Shown piece after piece: positions 1 through 8,735 of a stretch of DNA of 27,945 bases. The position numbers were made by a program, and so were the translations under genes. This stretch comes from Thalassotalea_E sp964620605. Lineage in GTDB: Bacteria; Pseudomonadota; Gammaproteobacteria; Enterobacterales; Alteromonadaceae. Numbering within the stretch: position 1 is the stretch's first letter; the number at the start of each line of letters is the position of its first letter. The stretch spans positions 1 to 27,945 of the forward strand of contig CAZUHQ010000044.1 of NCBI GenBank assembly GCA_964620605.1, given 5' to 3'. The notes below the pieces were generated by a model that was given only the letters and a program-made list of their open reading frames with translations, was not told the origin of the DNA and ran no database searches.

Positions 1-9
1 GAATCCCTG

Positions 10-496
10 TTACCCTGGAATATCAAACGCTAGGCGCTGATCACCGGACGGATACCCTATTTTTGCTGATTCGCCTATAAATAACGCTTGATCGTCACCT
101 GCATTTACAGTTAACAATGGTCTTAATAATACGTTTACCGAAGCGGTGCTTTCTCCACCTTGATTATCGACCACGGTAAGTTGAAAAGTTACACTCTGCT
201 CGCCATTACTATATAAAAGATTGGGCGCCGTAAAATTAAGAGTTGATGTGGTATTATTTGAAACTTCGACAGGCAAACCCGCTAATTGTTGCCAAGAATA
301 AGACGTAATTTTTCCATCAATATCAGAAACATTGGCTTCAATGACAACATCATTAGGACCAATAACAACTATACTGGCAGCTAATGAAATATGAGGTAGC
401 TGATTGGTTGTTTGAGATGTGCTATTACTTTTGTCTCCACCACAGCCAAAAAAGCAAAAAACAAAAAACAAAAAACAAAACAATCAAATATTTCAT
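10..496 (-). CDS. PKD-like lipoprotein, frameshifted in its signal peptide (phase-OFF or decaying)
   Basis: The best start is the ATG at 494-496, which has an AAGGA ribosome binding site (506-510) nine bases upstream. From that ATG the reading frame gives MKYLIVLFFVFCF and then runs out of frame to a stop at 425-427. The remaining coding sequence is open in the next frame, from a lipobox (FFGC-GG) through about 150 residues to a TAA at 10-12. Deleting one 7-base unit of the repeat at 455-480 fuses the two frames into a textbook lipoprotein signal, M-K-hydrophobic-FFGC. The mature part holds one Ig/PKD-like beta domain (SWQQLAG; FQLTVVDNQGG) and the beginning of a second (NAGDDQALFIGES), and then stops after about 15 residues, so the 3' end may also be truncated. 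Function is unknown; a surface or periplasmic lipoprotein is inferred. Confidence 0.55.
455..480. repeat. Heptanucleotide tandem repeat (CAAAAAA)3 plus CAAAA
   Basis: Three perfect CAAAAAA units (455-461, 462-468, 469-475) are followed by a partial unit (476-480). A related A6 run lies just outside, at 448-453. The tract lies inside the signal-peptide codons of the lipoprotein gene on the minus strand. A unit of 7 bases changes the frame by one at each gain or loss, and loss of one unit restores the open frame. Confidence 0.85.
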
Positions 497-562
497 TTGT
501 AAAAATCCTTTTTTATCCAAACTATATTCTGCCTTTTTTCAAGGCTGTTATCGCTTAATTTG

Positions 563-1867
563 TTAATCCGCTTCTGTTTTTTGCTCTATATTCAACTTTT
601 GCTTAAGTGACAACATCGTACAGCTAATAAAAATAAAATAAATCAATTTCATAAACGATACATTAAACATAATGAGCTCGCCCTTATAGTGGTATACAAA
701 CGACAAGCCCACGATGGCTAAAATCAACACGCCGACATTTTGCATATACGGTCGATTAATCACGTAATAATTAAACATGACCCAAAGAAAACCAAAATAA
801 ATAACTAAGCTTGGAAACAAACCAAAGAGTAAAGTAAAACGCATAAACCCGGGATCAGTATGCAAATAATATGCACCGTCTGAGCCAGTATACTGTCCAT
901 CACCTAATAAAATTTGCGCATCGGATAATGGAAAGTACATTTTTTCTAATGTATCAAGAGAAGATCGGCCAACGTAACCGTCATAAAAGTATTTATGAAT
1001 AAATTGAAACGCATATTTATAATAACTTGTGACCACTTCTTGCAACGCAGGCACAGAAATAATGTATATGATCAGTGGAGTAATTAAAATCAAACAATAG
1101 ATACCTACTTTTACAGCGCCATTGAAGTAGGCTCTTGCGCCAATAGTAAAGTAATAAAACGCTAGGCCAAAAACAAACCCTGCGATGGCGGCTCTACCTG
1201 CTGAAATACCAGCAATTACGGTAATAAAGAATATGATCACTTTTAGCATTAACGACTTTTTCTGCCTAAATTCGGCAAAATAATAGTGCATGTATAGCCC
1301 TAGCGCCCCCATGATGGTACTAAAACCAAACGCTGCAAAACTGGTAAAACCACCCCCTCTCGCACCTCCATATTCTTCCATTCGCGCCATAGCAGCTGCA
1401 TCTTTGGTGAGTCCTTGAATAATATCTCGTAACGGCGTTATTGCCATCATCAACCAAACCACAATCGCTTGAATTAATAAAATAACAAAGACCATTTTAA
1501 AAATATTTTTATACTTAATATCTGCACAGACAAATACACAGGCTAACACTGACATACCAAAGTAAGCCAAGATATTGTTAACCCATGTTTTAACCATGGT
1601 AATGTCATAAGTTTGATGAAAAATAGGTAAAAGAAATGCGCACAAAGTGGCGAATACTAAAATAATAAGTGGTGAATAGAAAAACTTTTGTTTTATTAGG
1701 CCTTTAACATTAGAAAACGAATCGTTTATCAACATTAAAGAGCCAAAAATCAGTGCTAAGCTCCAGTAAGATGAGTTACCAATCCCTGGCAACCTAAAAG
1801 CGTAAACACTTGAAAAGAGCAAGAAACCAACCCACAAAATTAACAATGAGTTTTTCGATAACAGCAT
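563..1867 (-). CDS. O-antigen/exopolysaccharide polymerase, Wzy-like membrane protein
   Basis: A 434-residue polytopic membrane protein with about ten or eleven hydrophobic segments and a large extracytoplasmic loop around residues 285-345 (KYFYDGYVGRSSLDTLEKMYF and the following LGDGQYTG). This architecture is that of the O-antigen ligase/polymerase (Wzy/WaaL) superfamily, which links lipid-carrier-bound repeat units at the periplasmic face of the inner membrane. Glycine- and arginine-rich segments (GGARGGGF; SAGRAAIAG) are in keeping with this family. The gene lies four bases downstream of a Wzz-like gene and shares a cluster with glycosyltransferases, which favours polymerase over ligase. 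Sequence conservation in this family is weak, so the call rests on topology and context. Confidence 0.72.
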   Translation of the reverse strand: MLLSKNSLLILWVGFLLFSSVYAFRLPGIGNSSYWSLALIFGSLMLINDSFSNVKGLIKQKFFYSPLIILVFATLCAFLLPIFHQTYDITMVKTWVNNILAYFGMSVLACVFVCADIKYKNIFKMVFVILLIQAIVVWLMMAITPLRDIIQGLTKDAAAMARMEEYGGARGGGFTSFAAFGFSTIMGALGLYMHYYFAEFRQKKSLMLKVIIFFITVIAGISAGRAAIAGFVFGLAFYYFTIGARAYFNGAVKVGIYCLILITPLIIYIISVPALQEVVTSYYKYAFQFIHKYFYDGYVGRSSLDTLEKMYFPLSDAQILLGDGQYTGSDGAYYLHTDPGFMRFTLLFGLFPSLVIYFGFLWVMFNYYVINRPYMQNVGVLILAIVGLSFVYHYKGELIMFNVSFMKLIYFIFISCTMLSLKQKLNIEQKTEAD

Positions 1868-1871
1868 TTAG

Positions 1872-2789
1872 TTAATCAGCTTTACGAGTAAAAAAACGTA
1901 TTAAAATCCACAATACTGATAAAAATCCACCAATAACCCCACCGGCGATAACAATCAGAACTCGACTAGGTTTAGATTTTTTTTCAGGTACGAGCGCTGG
2001 AGAAATGGTTTTAAATACGTATTCTTCTCTAGCGTTTGTTAGCATAAGCACTTTGGTTTGCTCTTCAATGAGTTGATATAAAGAAGTTTGAATACTCGTG
2101 TTATTTACATTAGTTAATGTATTGGTGATGTAATCGATACTCGCTTGCGCTTCTTTCTTATCTTCAGCCCGCATTTCGTCGTTGATTTCTTTTACAATTA
2201 ACTCTACCCATTCTACGGCTATGTAAGGTGAATAAAATTCAATAGCAACGTCAACAAACCCTTCTTTAGGATCATAATTTATTTCCAAAATTTCAGAAAA
2301 CGCTTCATAAATCTCTAAAGGTGTTGGTTCTTGTGTTTTAGGTGGTTTAACTTCTCTTAGCCATTTACCAGTTGAAGTGTCATAAAGCTCTTCATCATAT
2401 ATAAGTTCATAAGTTACGGGTTGGCTCGCTTTAGCTGCCATTAATGGCACGACCAAATCATGTTTATTAACAAATTGATTGATAAAACGTTGAGATTTCA
2501 TTACTTCAATCGCAATTGCTGTTTTATCTGGGCCTCGAGATTTACCAAGGTTAATCCCTGCCATGCCAGCTAAACCACCAAGACTCTTTACTAAGCCTCC
2601 TAATGCACTTTGATCATCAGCTTGAGGTACTGTTACAGCTTTCGCTTTATATTGATTTGGCAACATAAGGGCGATTACAACGGCAAAAGCCGCACAGGTA
2701 AAACCGGAGATGATGATAAGAAGCTTTCGACGAAAGACTTCAGCCCAAACATCTGAAAGCGATATTTCATCGTTCGTTCTGATTGACAT
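1872..2789 (-). CDS. Wzz-type polysaccharide chain-length determinant
   Basis: An inner-membrane polysaccharide co-polymerase of about 305 residues. It has an N-terminal cytoplasmic stretch (SLSDVWAEVFRRK), a first membrane helix, a periplasmic alpha/beta domain beginning NQYKAKAVTVPQ, and a C-terminal proline-containing motif (PALVPEKKSKPSR) before the second membrane helix. This is the Wzz/FepE domain plan; such proteins set the length of Wzy-made polymer. A glycine-rich insertion after residue 60 (LGGLVKSLGGLAGMAG) is common in the exopolysaccharide branch. There is no kinase domain, unlike Wzc. The start chosen is the ATG at 2787-2789; an in-frame TTG at 2799-2801 would add four residues. 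Neither has a strong ribosome binding site. The polymerase gene follows after four bases. Confidence 0.85.
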   Translation of the reverse strand: MSIRTNDEISLSDVWAEVFRRKLLIIISGFTCAAFAVVIALMLPNQYKAKAVTVPQADDQSALGGLVKSLGGLAGMAGINLGKSRGPDKTAIAIEVMKSQRFINQFVNKHDLVVPLMAAKASQPVTYELIYDEELYDTSTGKWLREVKPPKTQEPTPLEIYEAFSEILEINYDPKEGFVDVAIEFYSPYIAVEWVELIVKEINDEMRAEDKKEAQASIDYITNTLTNVNNTSIQTSLYQLIEEQTKVLMLTNAREEYVFKTISPALVPEKKSKPSRVLIVIAGGVIGGFLSVLWILIRFFTRKAD

Positions 2790-2885
2790 TATGTGACCCA
2801 AGTAAAAAATTAAAAATTAAATTTGCAGGATTATAACATTCTGTGACTGCAAAGCATCTGTCATACAAGAATTTAACACTATTAC

Positions 2886-3650
2886 CTACTGTTCTGTTTC
2901 GTTCAAACGTAGTAACGCTCTTATTGCATAGTGTGAAAAAACATAACTTGCCTTGAGTAAACTTAATTGCTCGATATCACGATAAATTTCCCACACTTTA
3001 AGAGCTTTTTTATATTTATTTCTCGACAGAGAGTTCGACACTATTCGATATTGACTTAATGGTTCGGTAAAAATATGCGCAGTTTTACAAAATTTTAATA
3101 ACTTTAACCATAAAGCATAGTCTTGCCCTGCACGAATCAACGGCATGGATAAGTCAGAGAAAGCTCCGACCCTAACCATTACAGTGCAACACCCCATAGT
3201 GGCCCTCTTCTTTAACATATCCAGGTAGGTGTATTGGCCATGGCAACGCATATCTACGTACCTTTTCATCGGGACTCCATGCTCATCAATTAGCGAATAA
3301 GGTGTAAATGATAAGTCAGCATTATTCGATTGCATAAATGCAATATGCCTTTCGAGCTTGTCAGGAAGCCAAATGTCATCACTGTCCAAAAATGCAAGAA
3401 AATCTCCTTTGGCTCTTGCAATAGCATTATTTCTCGATACCGCAGCTCCTGAGTTCTCTTTATTTCGCACTGCTTTAATGCGCTCATCATTGCTCGCTAA
3501 CCTTGAAATAATTTCCCACGAATTATCTATCGATAGATCATCTGTAATTAACCACTCCCAATCTTGGTAGGTTTGTGCACTAATACTTTTATATGTTTGC
3601 TCGATAAATTGAGCACTATTAAAAGACGGGGTAATAATTGAAATTAGCAT
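2886..3650 (-). CDS. Family 2 glycosyltransferase (GT-A fold)
   Basis: A 254-residue cytoplasmic glycosyltransferase of family 2. It opens with the nucleotide-sugar binding strand (ISIITPSFNSAQFIEQT), has an acidic pair in ITDDLSIDNSW, the metal-binding DxD motif in FLDSDDIWLPDKL, and the catalytic-base region AGQDYALWLKL. Such enzymes transfer one sugar from an activated nucleotide donor to the growing lipid-linked repeat unit. An AAGAG ribosome binding site lies four bases before the ATG at 3648-3650. The next glycosyltransferase gene upstream ends 14 bases away, so the two are probably co-transcribed. Donor and acceptor cannot be read from the sequence. Confidence 0.88.
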   Translation of the reverse strand: MLISIITPSFNSAQFIEQTYKSISAQTYQDWEWLITDDLSIDNSWEIISRLASNDERIKAVRNKENSGAAVSRNNAIARAKGDFLAFLDSDDIWLPDKLERHIAFMQSNNADLSFTPYSLIDEHGVPMKRYVDMRCHGQYTYLDMLKKRATMGCCTVMVRVGAFSDLSMPLIRAGQDYALWLKLLKFCKTAHIFTEPLSQYRIVSNSLSRNKYKKALKVWEIYRDIEQLSLLKASYVFSHYAIRALLRLNETEQ

Positions 3651-3664
3651 ACTACTCTTTTGGC

Positions 3665-4540
3665 TTATCTAACTCGCAATGAATAAAACAATTGCCTTAC
3701 CCACTGAAAATTGGTGTTTATAAAATATGAAACCGATGAGACCCAATTACCATAATGAGTCAAGGCGATAAACTCTCTTAACAAATAAGGTTCTCTTTTT
3801 AGCCTTTTTTCTAATAACTTCATGGAATCATGGTGTTTAGCATTCATTTTATCAGAGTGTTTCTGATAAAAAATATTAAAACCGTTAAGACGTTTATTGT
3901 TATTTTCACTTATTCTTTGTAAGCCATGATCAGAATACAAAACATATGTTGGCTTTTTTAACTTTTTTCCTGGGCCAAATTGAGCAACAAGGCGAACCCA
4001 AGTGTCATAATCTTGAAATGCCGGTAAATTTTCGTCGAAACCGCCAATCGCTTGAAGATATTCAGTTTTAGTTAACACTTGATTACCTAAGACATCATAA
4101 TGAAGCATATCATTTAGCGTAACAATGCCTGTATCATAACTACGGCAAATATCGCCTTGAGGAGTTCTTTCTCGAATCGTACTTGTAACACAAGAGAATT
4201 TACTTTCATCAAAATGACGAACTAATTGCTCAACTCTATCTTGTGCAAATTCATCATCATCATCTAGCCCGGTAATATACAAACCATTCGATTGATTTAT
4301 TGCTAGATTACGCACAAAACAAGCGCCTTTTGGCGATGGGTTTTTTAAATAGGAAATTCTGTTATCTCGGACAAACGGTTGAAGCACTCTTTCTGTATCA
4401 TCCGTTGAGCCATCATCAGCAACAATGATTTCGATATTTGGGTAGGTTTGATTGAATACAGAATTTAACGCTCTAATTAGTAAGCTAGAACGATTATGTG
4501 TTGCAATATATACAGTTACTAATGGGCAAGAATTTGACAT
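3665..4540 (-). CDS. Family 2 glycosyltransferase
   Basis: A 291-residue family 2 glycosyltransferase. Visible motifs are VTVYIATHNRSSLL at the N-terminus, VADDGSTDDTE, the DxD region GLDDDDEF near residue 96, and a catalytic-base motif in PAFQDYDTWVRL. It probably adds a sugar to the same repeat unit as its neighbours. Its ATG (4538-4540) overlaps the stop codon of the upstream glycosyltransferase by one base (TAATG), which suggests translational coupling. No signal peptide or membrane segment is visible, in keeping with action on the cytoplasmic face of the inner membrane. Confidence 0.88.
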   Translation of the reverse strand: MSNSCPLVTVYIATHNRSSLLIRALNSVFNQTYPNIEIIVADDGSTDDTERVLQPFVRDNRISYLKNPSPKGACFVRNLAINQSNGLYITGLDDDDEFAQDRVEQLVRHFDESKFSCVTSTIRERTPQGDICRSYDTGIVTLNDMLHYDVLGNQVLTKTEYLQAIGGFDENLPAFQDYDTWVRLVAQFGPGKKLKKPTYVLYSDHGLQRISENNNKRLNGFNIFYQKHSDKMNAKHHDSMKLLEKRLKREPYLLREFIALTHYGNWVSSVSYFINTNFQWVRQLFYSLRVR

Positions 4541-5658
4541 TAACTTTGCACAGCATCTTTATCAACAGCGTTTTCGTTTAGCATTTCCACCATAATTTGC
4601 ATCGTAAGATTTTCAGAATACTTTTCTAATGCATAAAGTCGAGCATTTTTGCCCATTTCAATAGCGGTGCTTTGATGAGAGATTAAATAAAACAAAGCAT
4701 CAGCAAAAGCTTGAGGTACCTCACTCTGAACAATGAGGCCTGTTTTATTATTTAAAACAACTTCAGGTAAGCCACCGACATTTGACACGATACAAGCCCT
4801 TTCACATGCAGCGGCTTCAACCACCGAAACACCAAAGCTTTCAATTCTGCTACTCACTACAAATAAATCGATTTCATTGATATAGCTTTTGACTTGTGCA
4901 TGGGGCACGGCACCAATAATACGAGTAATAGTTGATAAGCCCAATGACTCTACTAGCTCTTTAAGCTGAGCGGTCATTGCCCCATCCCCGACAATTAATA
5001 GTCGTAATTTACTCGCGGCATCATTGTTTTCATATGAAAGCTTATCTTTTAATAGCTTAAATGCTTGAATTAATACATCTAAGCCATATTTTTCTTCCAT
5101 TCTTTTAACGACACCAATGGTAATTTCTTGATTGGTAAAAACTTCTCGTTCAGGGGTGAATTGTGAAAGATCTACCCCAAATGGCGTTATCGATATATCC
5201 GCTACGTTAGGTGCAATCTTTCGAACTTGTTTTGCCATTGCATGGCTTGTTGAAGCTAAATGCGTTGCACTCTTTAAGTTGGCTTTAATTAATCGTTTAT
5301 GGAAAACGCTTTTGTAAGGAAATTCATATACGTCACTCCCCCAAATAGAAAGTACATAACGAGGTAAGCGGGCTAAATTGGCTAATGTACCGTAACCACT
5401 CGCGTAATGAACATTAACAATATCAGGGTTAAGCTTGGCTATTAATCGATGCAAAAAAAAGGCATTTAATACATAACCTTTGCCACCTTTAAAAGGAAGT
5501 AGATGTAAAACAACCTTCTCATGAATAGGCTCTCTGATCTTATGCTGGGTAATTAAATGTACTTCAAAGCCCAAATTGACTAAACCATTAACCCACTTTA
5601 CTGTGTGTACAACTGATGCAGGTGCAATAAATGCTAATTTTTTAATTTGTGATGACAC
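4540..5658 (-). CDS. Family 4 glycosyltransferase (GT-B fold)
   Basis: A 372-residue retaining glycosyltransferase of the GT-B, family 4 type. The N-terminal acceptor domain starts with KKLAFIAPASVVHTVKW and contains IWGSDVYEFP. The C-terminal donor domain has the strand ending IVGDG (about 222-226) and the E-x7-E signature ESFGVSVVE (273-281), whose two glutamates contact the donor. It is the first gene of the minus-strand glycosyltransferase series, with about 260 non-coding bases upstream that could hold the promoter. The sugar specificity cannot be inferred. The C-terminal tail (NENAVDKDAVQS) is charged and probably disordered. Confidence 0.88.
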   Translation of the reverse strand: MSSQIKKLAFIAPASVVHTVKWVNGLVNLGFEVHLITQHKIREPIHEKVVLHLLPFKGGKGYVLNAFFLHRLIAKLNPDIVNVHYASGYGTLANLARLPRYVLSIWGSDVYEFPYKSVFHKRLIKANLKSATHLASTSHAMAKQVRKIAPNVADISITPFGVDLSQFTPEREVFTNQEITIGVVKRMEEKYGLDVLIQAFKLLKDKLSYENNDAASKLRLLIVGDGAMTAQLKELVESLGLSTITRIIGAVPHAQVKSYINEIDLFVVSSRIESFGVSVVEAAACERACIVSNVGGLPEVVLNNKTGLIVQSEVPQAFADALFYLISHQSTAIEMGKNARLYALEKYSENLTMQIMVEMLNENAVDKDAVQS

Positions 5659-5919
5659 AAGCCACAGTACTCAGTAATAAATAAATAATTGTATATGCTC
5701 ATGATTTTCTACCACTCTATAGGTCAATGAAACATACTCGACAAAAAACACCACTATACTTTAGCTGTAGTAAGAATATATGAACTGGTAAACAGGGATT
5801 TTATATTAACAGAAGCCAAACAGCCAGATAAACCCCTAAGAAACATAATTATTCCATTGAATAAAAAGTTGCTCTTTATATAGAAAAATAACTCAAGTGT
5901 TCCAAGGTGCCTACTATTC
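5659..5919. other. AT-rich intergenic spacer upstream of the glycosyltransferase series
   Basis: No coding sequence or convincing hairpin was seen in these 261 bases. On the minus strand there is a TTGACC (5722-5727), but no good -10 hexamer at the expected spacing. The spacer probably holds the promoter for the genes at 563-5658, but I cannot place it. Confidence 0.4.
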
Positions 5920-6723
5920 TCACAACTTAGTTACTTTCAAGTTACTAATATAAAATACAATTTTATTTTCTTCTAATCGTTTAACATCAAATAATTTATC
6001 ATGATATAAACCAAACTCTTGAACATTTTCACTCCATTGTTTAGCTGACTTTGTCTGGTACTTAGCATTAGAGACTAGTTCGTCATCGACATAGAATGAC
6101 ATCCCTCCCTTTTGAGGAAGGACACTTTCTATAAGTTCAATTCTAATTTTATATGATGTACCAATAAAAATTTGCAGTTGTCCGTTAGTTATTTGTTTTG
6201 TCCGAGTAGGGTCATTGCCCCATTGAAAAGCTGAATCCTTATGCCTAATGAATAACTGTTCACCATAAGATTTCACTTCTATAGTACTTATTGGCCTATT
6301 TCCCTGTTTATCTTCCGGATTTATTCGTAACCAATCTTGAAATAGCACCCACCACTCGGGTGAATGCTGGAAATTATACTTCTCTATTTTGAAATCAAAC
6401 TCAAAAACAACTTTTCGACCTTCAATCGGCTTAGAGTGATTTCGGTAACTTATTAGTGCTTTATTACAACGCACTTGAGACACAAAGCAAAATGGGTTTA
6501 TTCTACTCTCAATACGGTAATTATTATCGCCTACATTACTTATAGCTCCACCGTAACTTAAGTTTTGTGAATAGCTTTTTATCAGCCACTCTCCTTCACT
6601 GCCGTGAACTCTCAAGTAACAAAATAAAATACATAATAAAAATAACAGCAGACAAAAAATAAAGTAAAAACGTGCCAATAAATTTAACTTATTGATTTTC
6701 CCGATAAATAACCACACTTTCAT
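5920..6723 (-). CDS. Membrane-anchored jelly-roll protein resembling polysaccharide lyases
   Basis: A 267-residue protein with one N-terminal membrane helix (about residues 15-40, very rich in Leu, Phe and Cys) and a periplasmic domain of about 225 residues. The domain alternates beta strands in the style of heparin-lyase-like jelly rolls: NYRIESR, VVFEFDFKI, a tryptophan-rich WWVLFQDW, ISTIEVKSYG, YKIRIELIE, and MSFYVDDELV near the end. In that fold family a cleft binds uronic-acid-containing chains. Catalytic residues cannot be assigned with confidence. Its position in a Wzy-dependent cluster suggests that it trims, processes or holds the polymer at the membrane. It starts 23 bases after the sulfotransferase gene upstream and is probably in its operon. 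The family assignment is tentative. Confidence 0.45.
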   Translation of the reverse strand: MKVWLFIGKINKLNLLARFYFIFCLLLFLLCILFCYLRVHGSEGEWLIKSYSQNLSYGGAISNVGDNNYRIESRINPFCFVSQVRCNKALISYRNHSKPIEGRKVVFEFDFKIEKYNFQHSPEWWVLFQDWLRINPEDKQGNRPISTIEVKSYGEQLFIRHKDSAFQWGNDPTRTKQITNGQLQIFIGTSYKIRIELIESVLPQKGGMSFYVDDELVSNAKYQTKSAKQWSENVQEFGLYHDKLFDVKRLEENKIVFYISNLKVTKL

Positions 6724-6746
6724 CTTAACTAATAATCATAAACAGC

Positions 6747-7373
6747 TTAATAGCCCAACAACTCAAAGTCTTTCCTATATAGCCTTTGTATTTTTTCCAT
6801 TGATGAACTAGAAACAACTGATTTACAAACTTTATTAGTACTTTTATTTTTCCATGGTAATGGATGCGGTAATTTATAATTGCAAGAAAACATTTTCCAA
6901 TCATCGGCTAGGTTTTCATACTTTAATAATACATCCACTTTTATATCCAACTCTCTATCATATATATATAAATATTGTGGTAAAAATAACGGCTGCTGCA
7001 TCATAAAATCACAACAAAGTACCTTATCAATGAATTCTTCAAAGCTACTGGATTGCTCTGAAATAAATGATTTCAATGCAATATCAGAAGAAGAGTAATT
7101 TCCCCCATTAATACTGTAATTATATGCAGAAATCATCCTATCAACAGGGTGCCTCACTATCGCAAATTTAACATATTTACTGAAGAAATAATCATTAGAC
7201 TCAAAAAAATCATACCACTTTGCGTGCTTACGACCTTCTTCATCACCAAAGAGTTTTAATACACTTGTACCGGCATTTTTAGGTATATGTATAAAAATAC
7301 ACTTGTAGCTGTGCATAAAAGATTTATATGGGTAATAGGTAATAGGTAATCTTTTTTTAATTTTCTTAAACAT
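6747..7373 (-). CDS. Sulfotransferase family 2-like carbohydrate sulfotransferase
   Basis: A 208-residue cytoplasmic protein with both PAPS-binding signatures. The 5'-phosphosulfate loop is IFIHIPKNAGTS (residues 27-37). The 3'-phosphate-binding strand-helix is AIVRHPVDRMISAYN (71-85), including Arg74 and Ser82. A late KNKS/SMEKIQRLYRKDFELLGY region matches the usual C-terminus of the family. The reaction is transfer of sulfate from PAPS to a sugar hydroxyl, which fits a sulfated marine polysaccharide. The early codons contain a 7-base tandem repeat (7331-7350). No strong ribosome binding site precedes the ATG at 7371-7373. Confidence 0.82.
   Translation of the reverse strand: MFKKIKKRLPITYYPYKSFMHSYKCIFIHIPKNAGTSVLKLFGDEEGRKHAKWYDFFESNDYFFSKYVKFAIVRHPVDRMISAYNYSINGGNYSSSDIALKSFISEQSSSFEEFIDKVLCCDFMMQQPLFLPQYLYIYDRELDIKVDVLLKYENLADDWKMFSCNYKLPHPLPWKNKSTNKVCKSVVSSSSMEKIQRLYRKDFELLGY
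7331..7350. repeat. Heptanucleotide tandem repeat GGTAATA, 2.9 copies
   Basis: GGTAATA occurs twice and is followed by GGTAAT. It lies within codons 8-14 of the sulfotransferase gene (residues L-P-I-T-Y-Y-P). A change in copy number would shift the frame soon after the start. The copy number is low. Confidence 0.7.
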
Positions 7374-7454
7374 TCAAGGCAGACTCAATACACCGAATTA
7401 GTAAGACGAAATACTTCCTATACCTTAATCAACTATAAGACATTATTTCATAGG

Positions 7455-7483
7455 TTTTCTAGACTATTTTTGTAAACTATACA
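7455..7483 (+). promoter_or_regulatory. Possible promoter of the plus-strand polysaccharide block
   Basis: In the 138-base divergent spacer between the sulfotransferase (minus) and the glycosyltransferase (plus) there is a TATACA (7478-7483), 17 bases after a weak TTTTCT (7455-7460). The -10 is good but the -35 is poor. It would start transcription about 20 bases before the GTG at 7512. Confidence 0.3.
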
Positions 7484-7511
7484 AACCATTAACGAATCTT
7501 CTGAATTTACT

Positions 7512-8666
7512 GTGCATATTTTAATTTTACCATCTTGGTTTGAAGATAGTAAACATCCAACTTTAGGTTCATTTTTCAAAGATCAAGCTAAAGCATTAAA
7601 TAGTATAGGAGAGAAAGTAGGTATAATTCATCCTCATGCTGTTTCGTTTAAAGGGCTCCATTTGTGGCGACCAGAAAAGTTATACTACGACAATAAAATA
7701 CCAATTTTAATCAAATCATATCTGACTATTCCCAAACAACGACAATTAAATATCAACCGACGAATTAAGCAGTTTGATTTTCTATTTTCAACCTACAGTA
7801 AACAATTTGGAAAACCCGACCTGTTGCATGCTCATAGTTGTGCTCTTGGTCCTTTTGGTTCTGGGGGCATAGCTGCTCATTATATATCTCAAAAGCATAA
7901 TATCCCTTATGTAATTACTGAGCATGCAAGCGCATTCCATACTGGTAATTTCCATAAGAAGGATGTAAAACTAGTTCAGGATGCTTTCATGCATGCTAAT
8001 CAAGTAATTGCAGTATCAAATAATTTAGCTAAAGACTTATGTGAGTTTGGCATAAAGAAAAATATTGAAATTATTGGAAATATTATTGATATAGAAAGTT
8101 TTAACATAATTCCTGAGATAAAAGATAAGCAGCACTATACTTTTATTACTATCGCTTATTTACGGCCTATAAAAAACATTCATTTAATTATAAAAGCTTT
8201 CGCTAAGGCTCTAAAAATAAATAAAAATCTAAGACTAAAAATAATAGGTGATGGAGAACAAAAGAGTGAACTAATTTCACTTGCTAACAAGTTACACCTA
8301 AATAATACGGTAGAATTTTTAGGTGAGTTACCTCGCCCTCAAGTCGCTCAAGAAATAGCAAAATCAAATTGTTATATATTAGCTTCTGAATATGAAACCT
8401 TTTCTGTTGCAGCTCACGAAGCGTTAGCGGCAGGAAAGCCTGTCATTTCTACAAGTTGTGGCGGTGTTGAAGATATTCTAAAAAAACTAAATGAAACTAT
8501 CGTCTCATCTTCAGAGCCAGATATTTTAATGCAAGCAATGGTAAATCAATGTAATATTACTCAATCATATTCAGACATTGCTTTAAAAAAAAAATATATA
8601 AAAGAACAGTTTTCTGAAGAATCAATAGCAAGAAAGTTAATAGATATATATATAAAAGTGATTTAA
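7512..8666 (+). CDS. Family 4 glycosyltransferase (GT-B fold)
   Basis: A 384-residue GT-B enzyme. It starts at a GTG (7512-7514), giving HILILPSWFEDSKHPTLGSF, a beginning typical of family 4 enzymes of exopolysaccharide loci. Other marks are VITEHASAFH (134-143), the donor-domain strand with IGDGEQ (245-250) and the E-x7-E motif ETFSVAAHE (295-303). It is the first gene of a plus-strand block transcribed away from the minus-strand sulfotransferase. Base composition is very AT-rich, as in the rest of this block. Donor sugar is unknown. Confidence 0.87.
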   Translation: MHILILPSWFEDSKHPTLGSFFKDQAKALNSIGEKVGIIHPHAVSFKGLHLWRPEKLYYDNKIPILIKSYLTIPKQRQLNINRRIKQFDFLFSTYSKQFGKPDLLHAHSCALGPFGSGGIAAHYISQKHNIPYVITEHASAFHTGNFHKKDVKLVQDAFMHANQVIAVSNNLAKDLCEFGIKKNIEIIGNIIDIESFNIIPEIKDKQHYTFITIAYLRPIKNIHLIIKAFAKALKINKNLRLKIIGDGEQKSELISLANKLHLNNTVEFLGELPRPQVAQEIAKSNCYILASEYETFSVAAHEALAAGKPVISTSCGGVEDILKKLNETIVSSSEPDILMQAMVNQCNITQSYSDIALKKKYIKEQFSEESIARKLIDIYIKVI

Positions 8667-8735
8667 GGGTGCCAACCTTTAGATTACTAAAATACAGTTC
8701 AGTTTTTACAATTACTTCGATCAACAATTATCATT

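Noticed and set aside
523..545. GCCTT / AAGGC hairpin between the polymerase and lipoprotein genes, as a terminator
   Set aside because: The stem is only five pairs long and not followed by a clear T-run in the direction of transcription.
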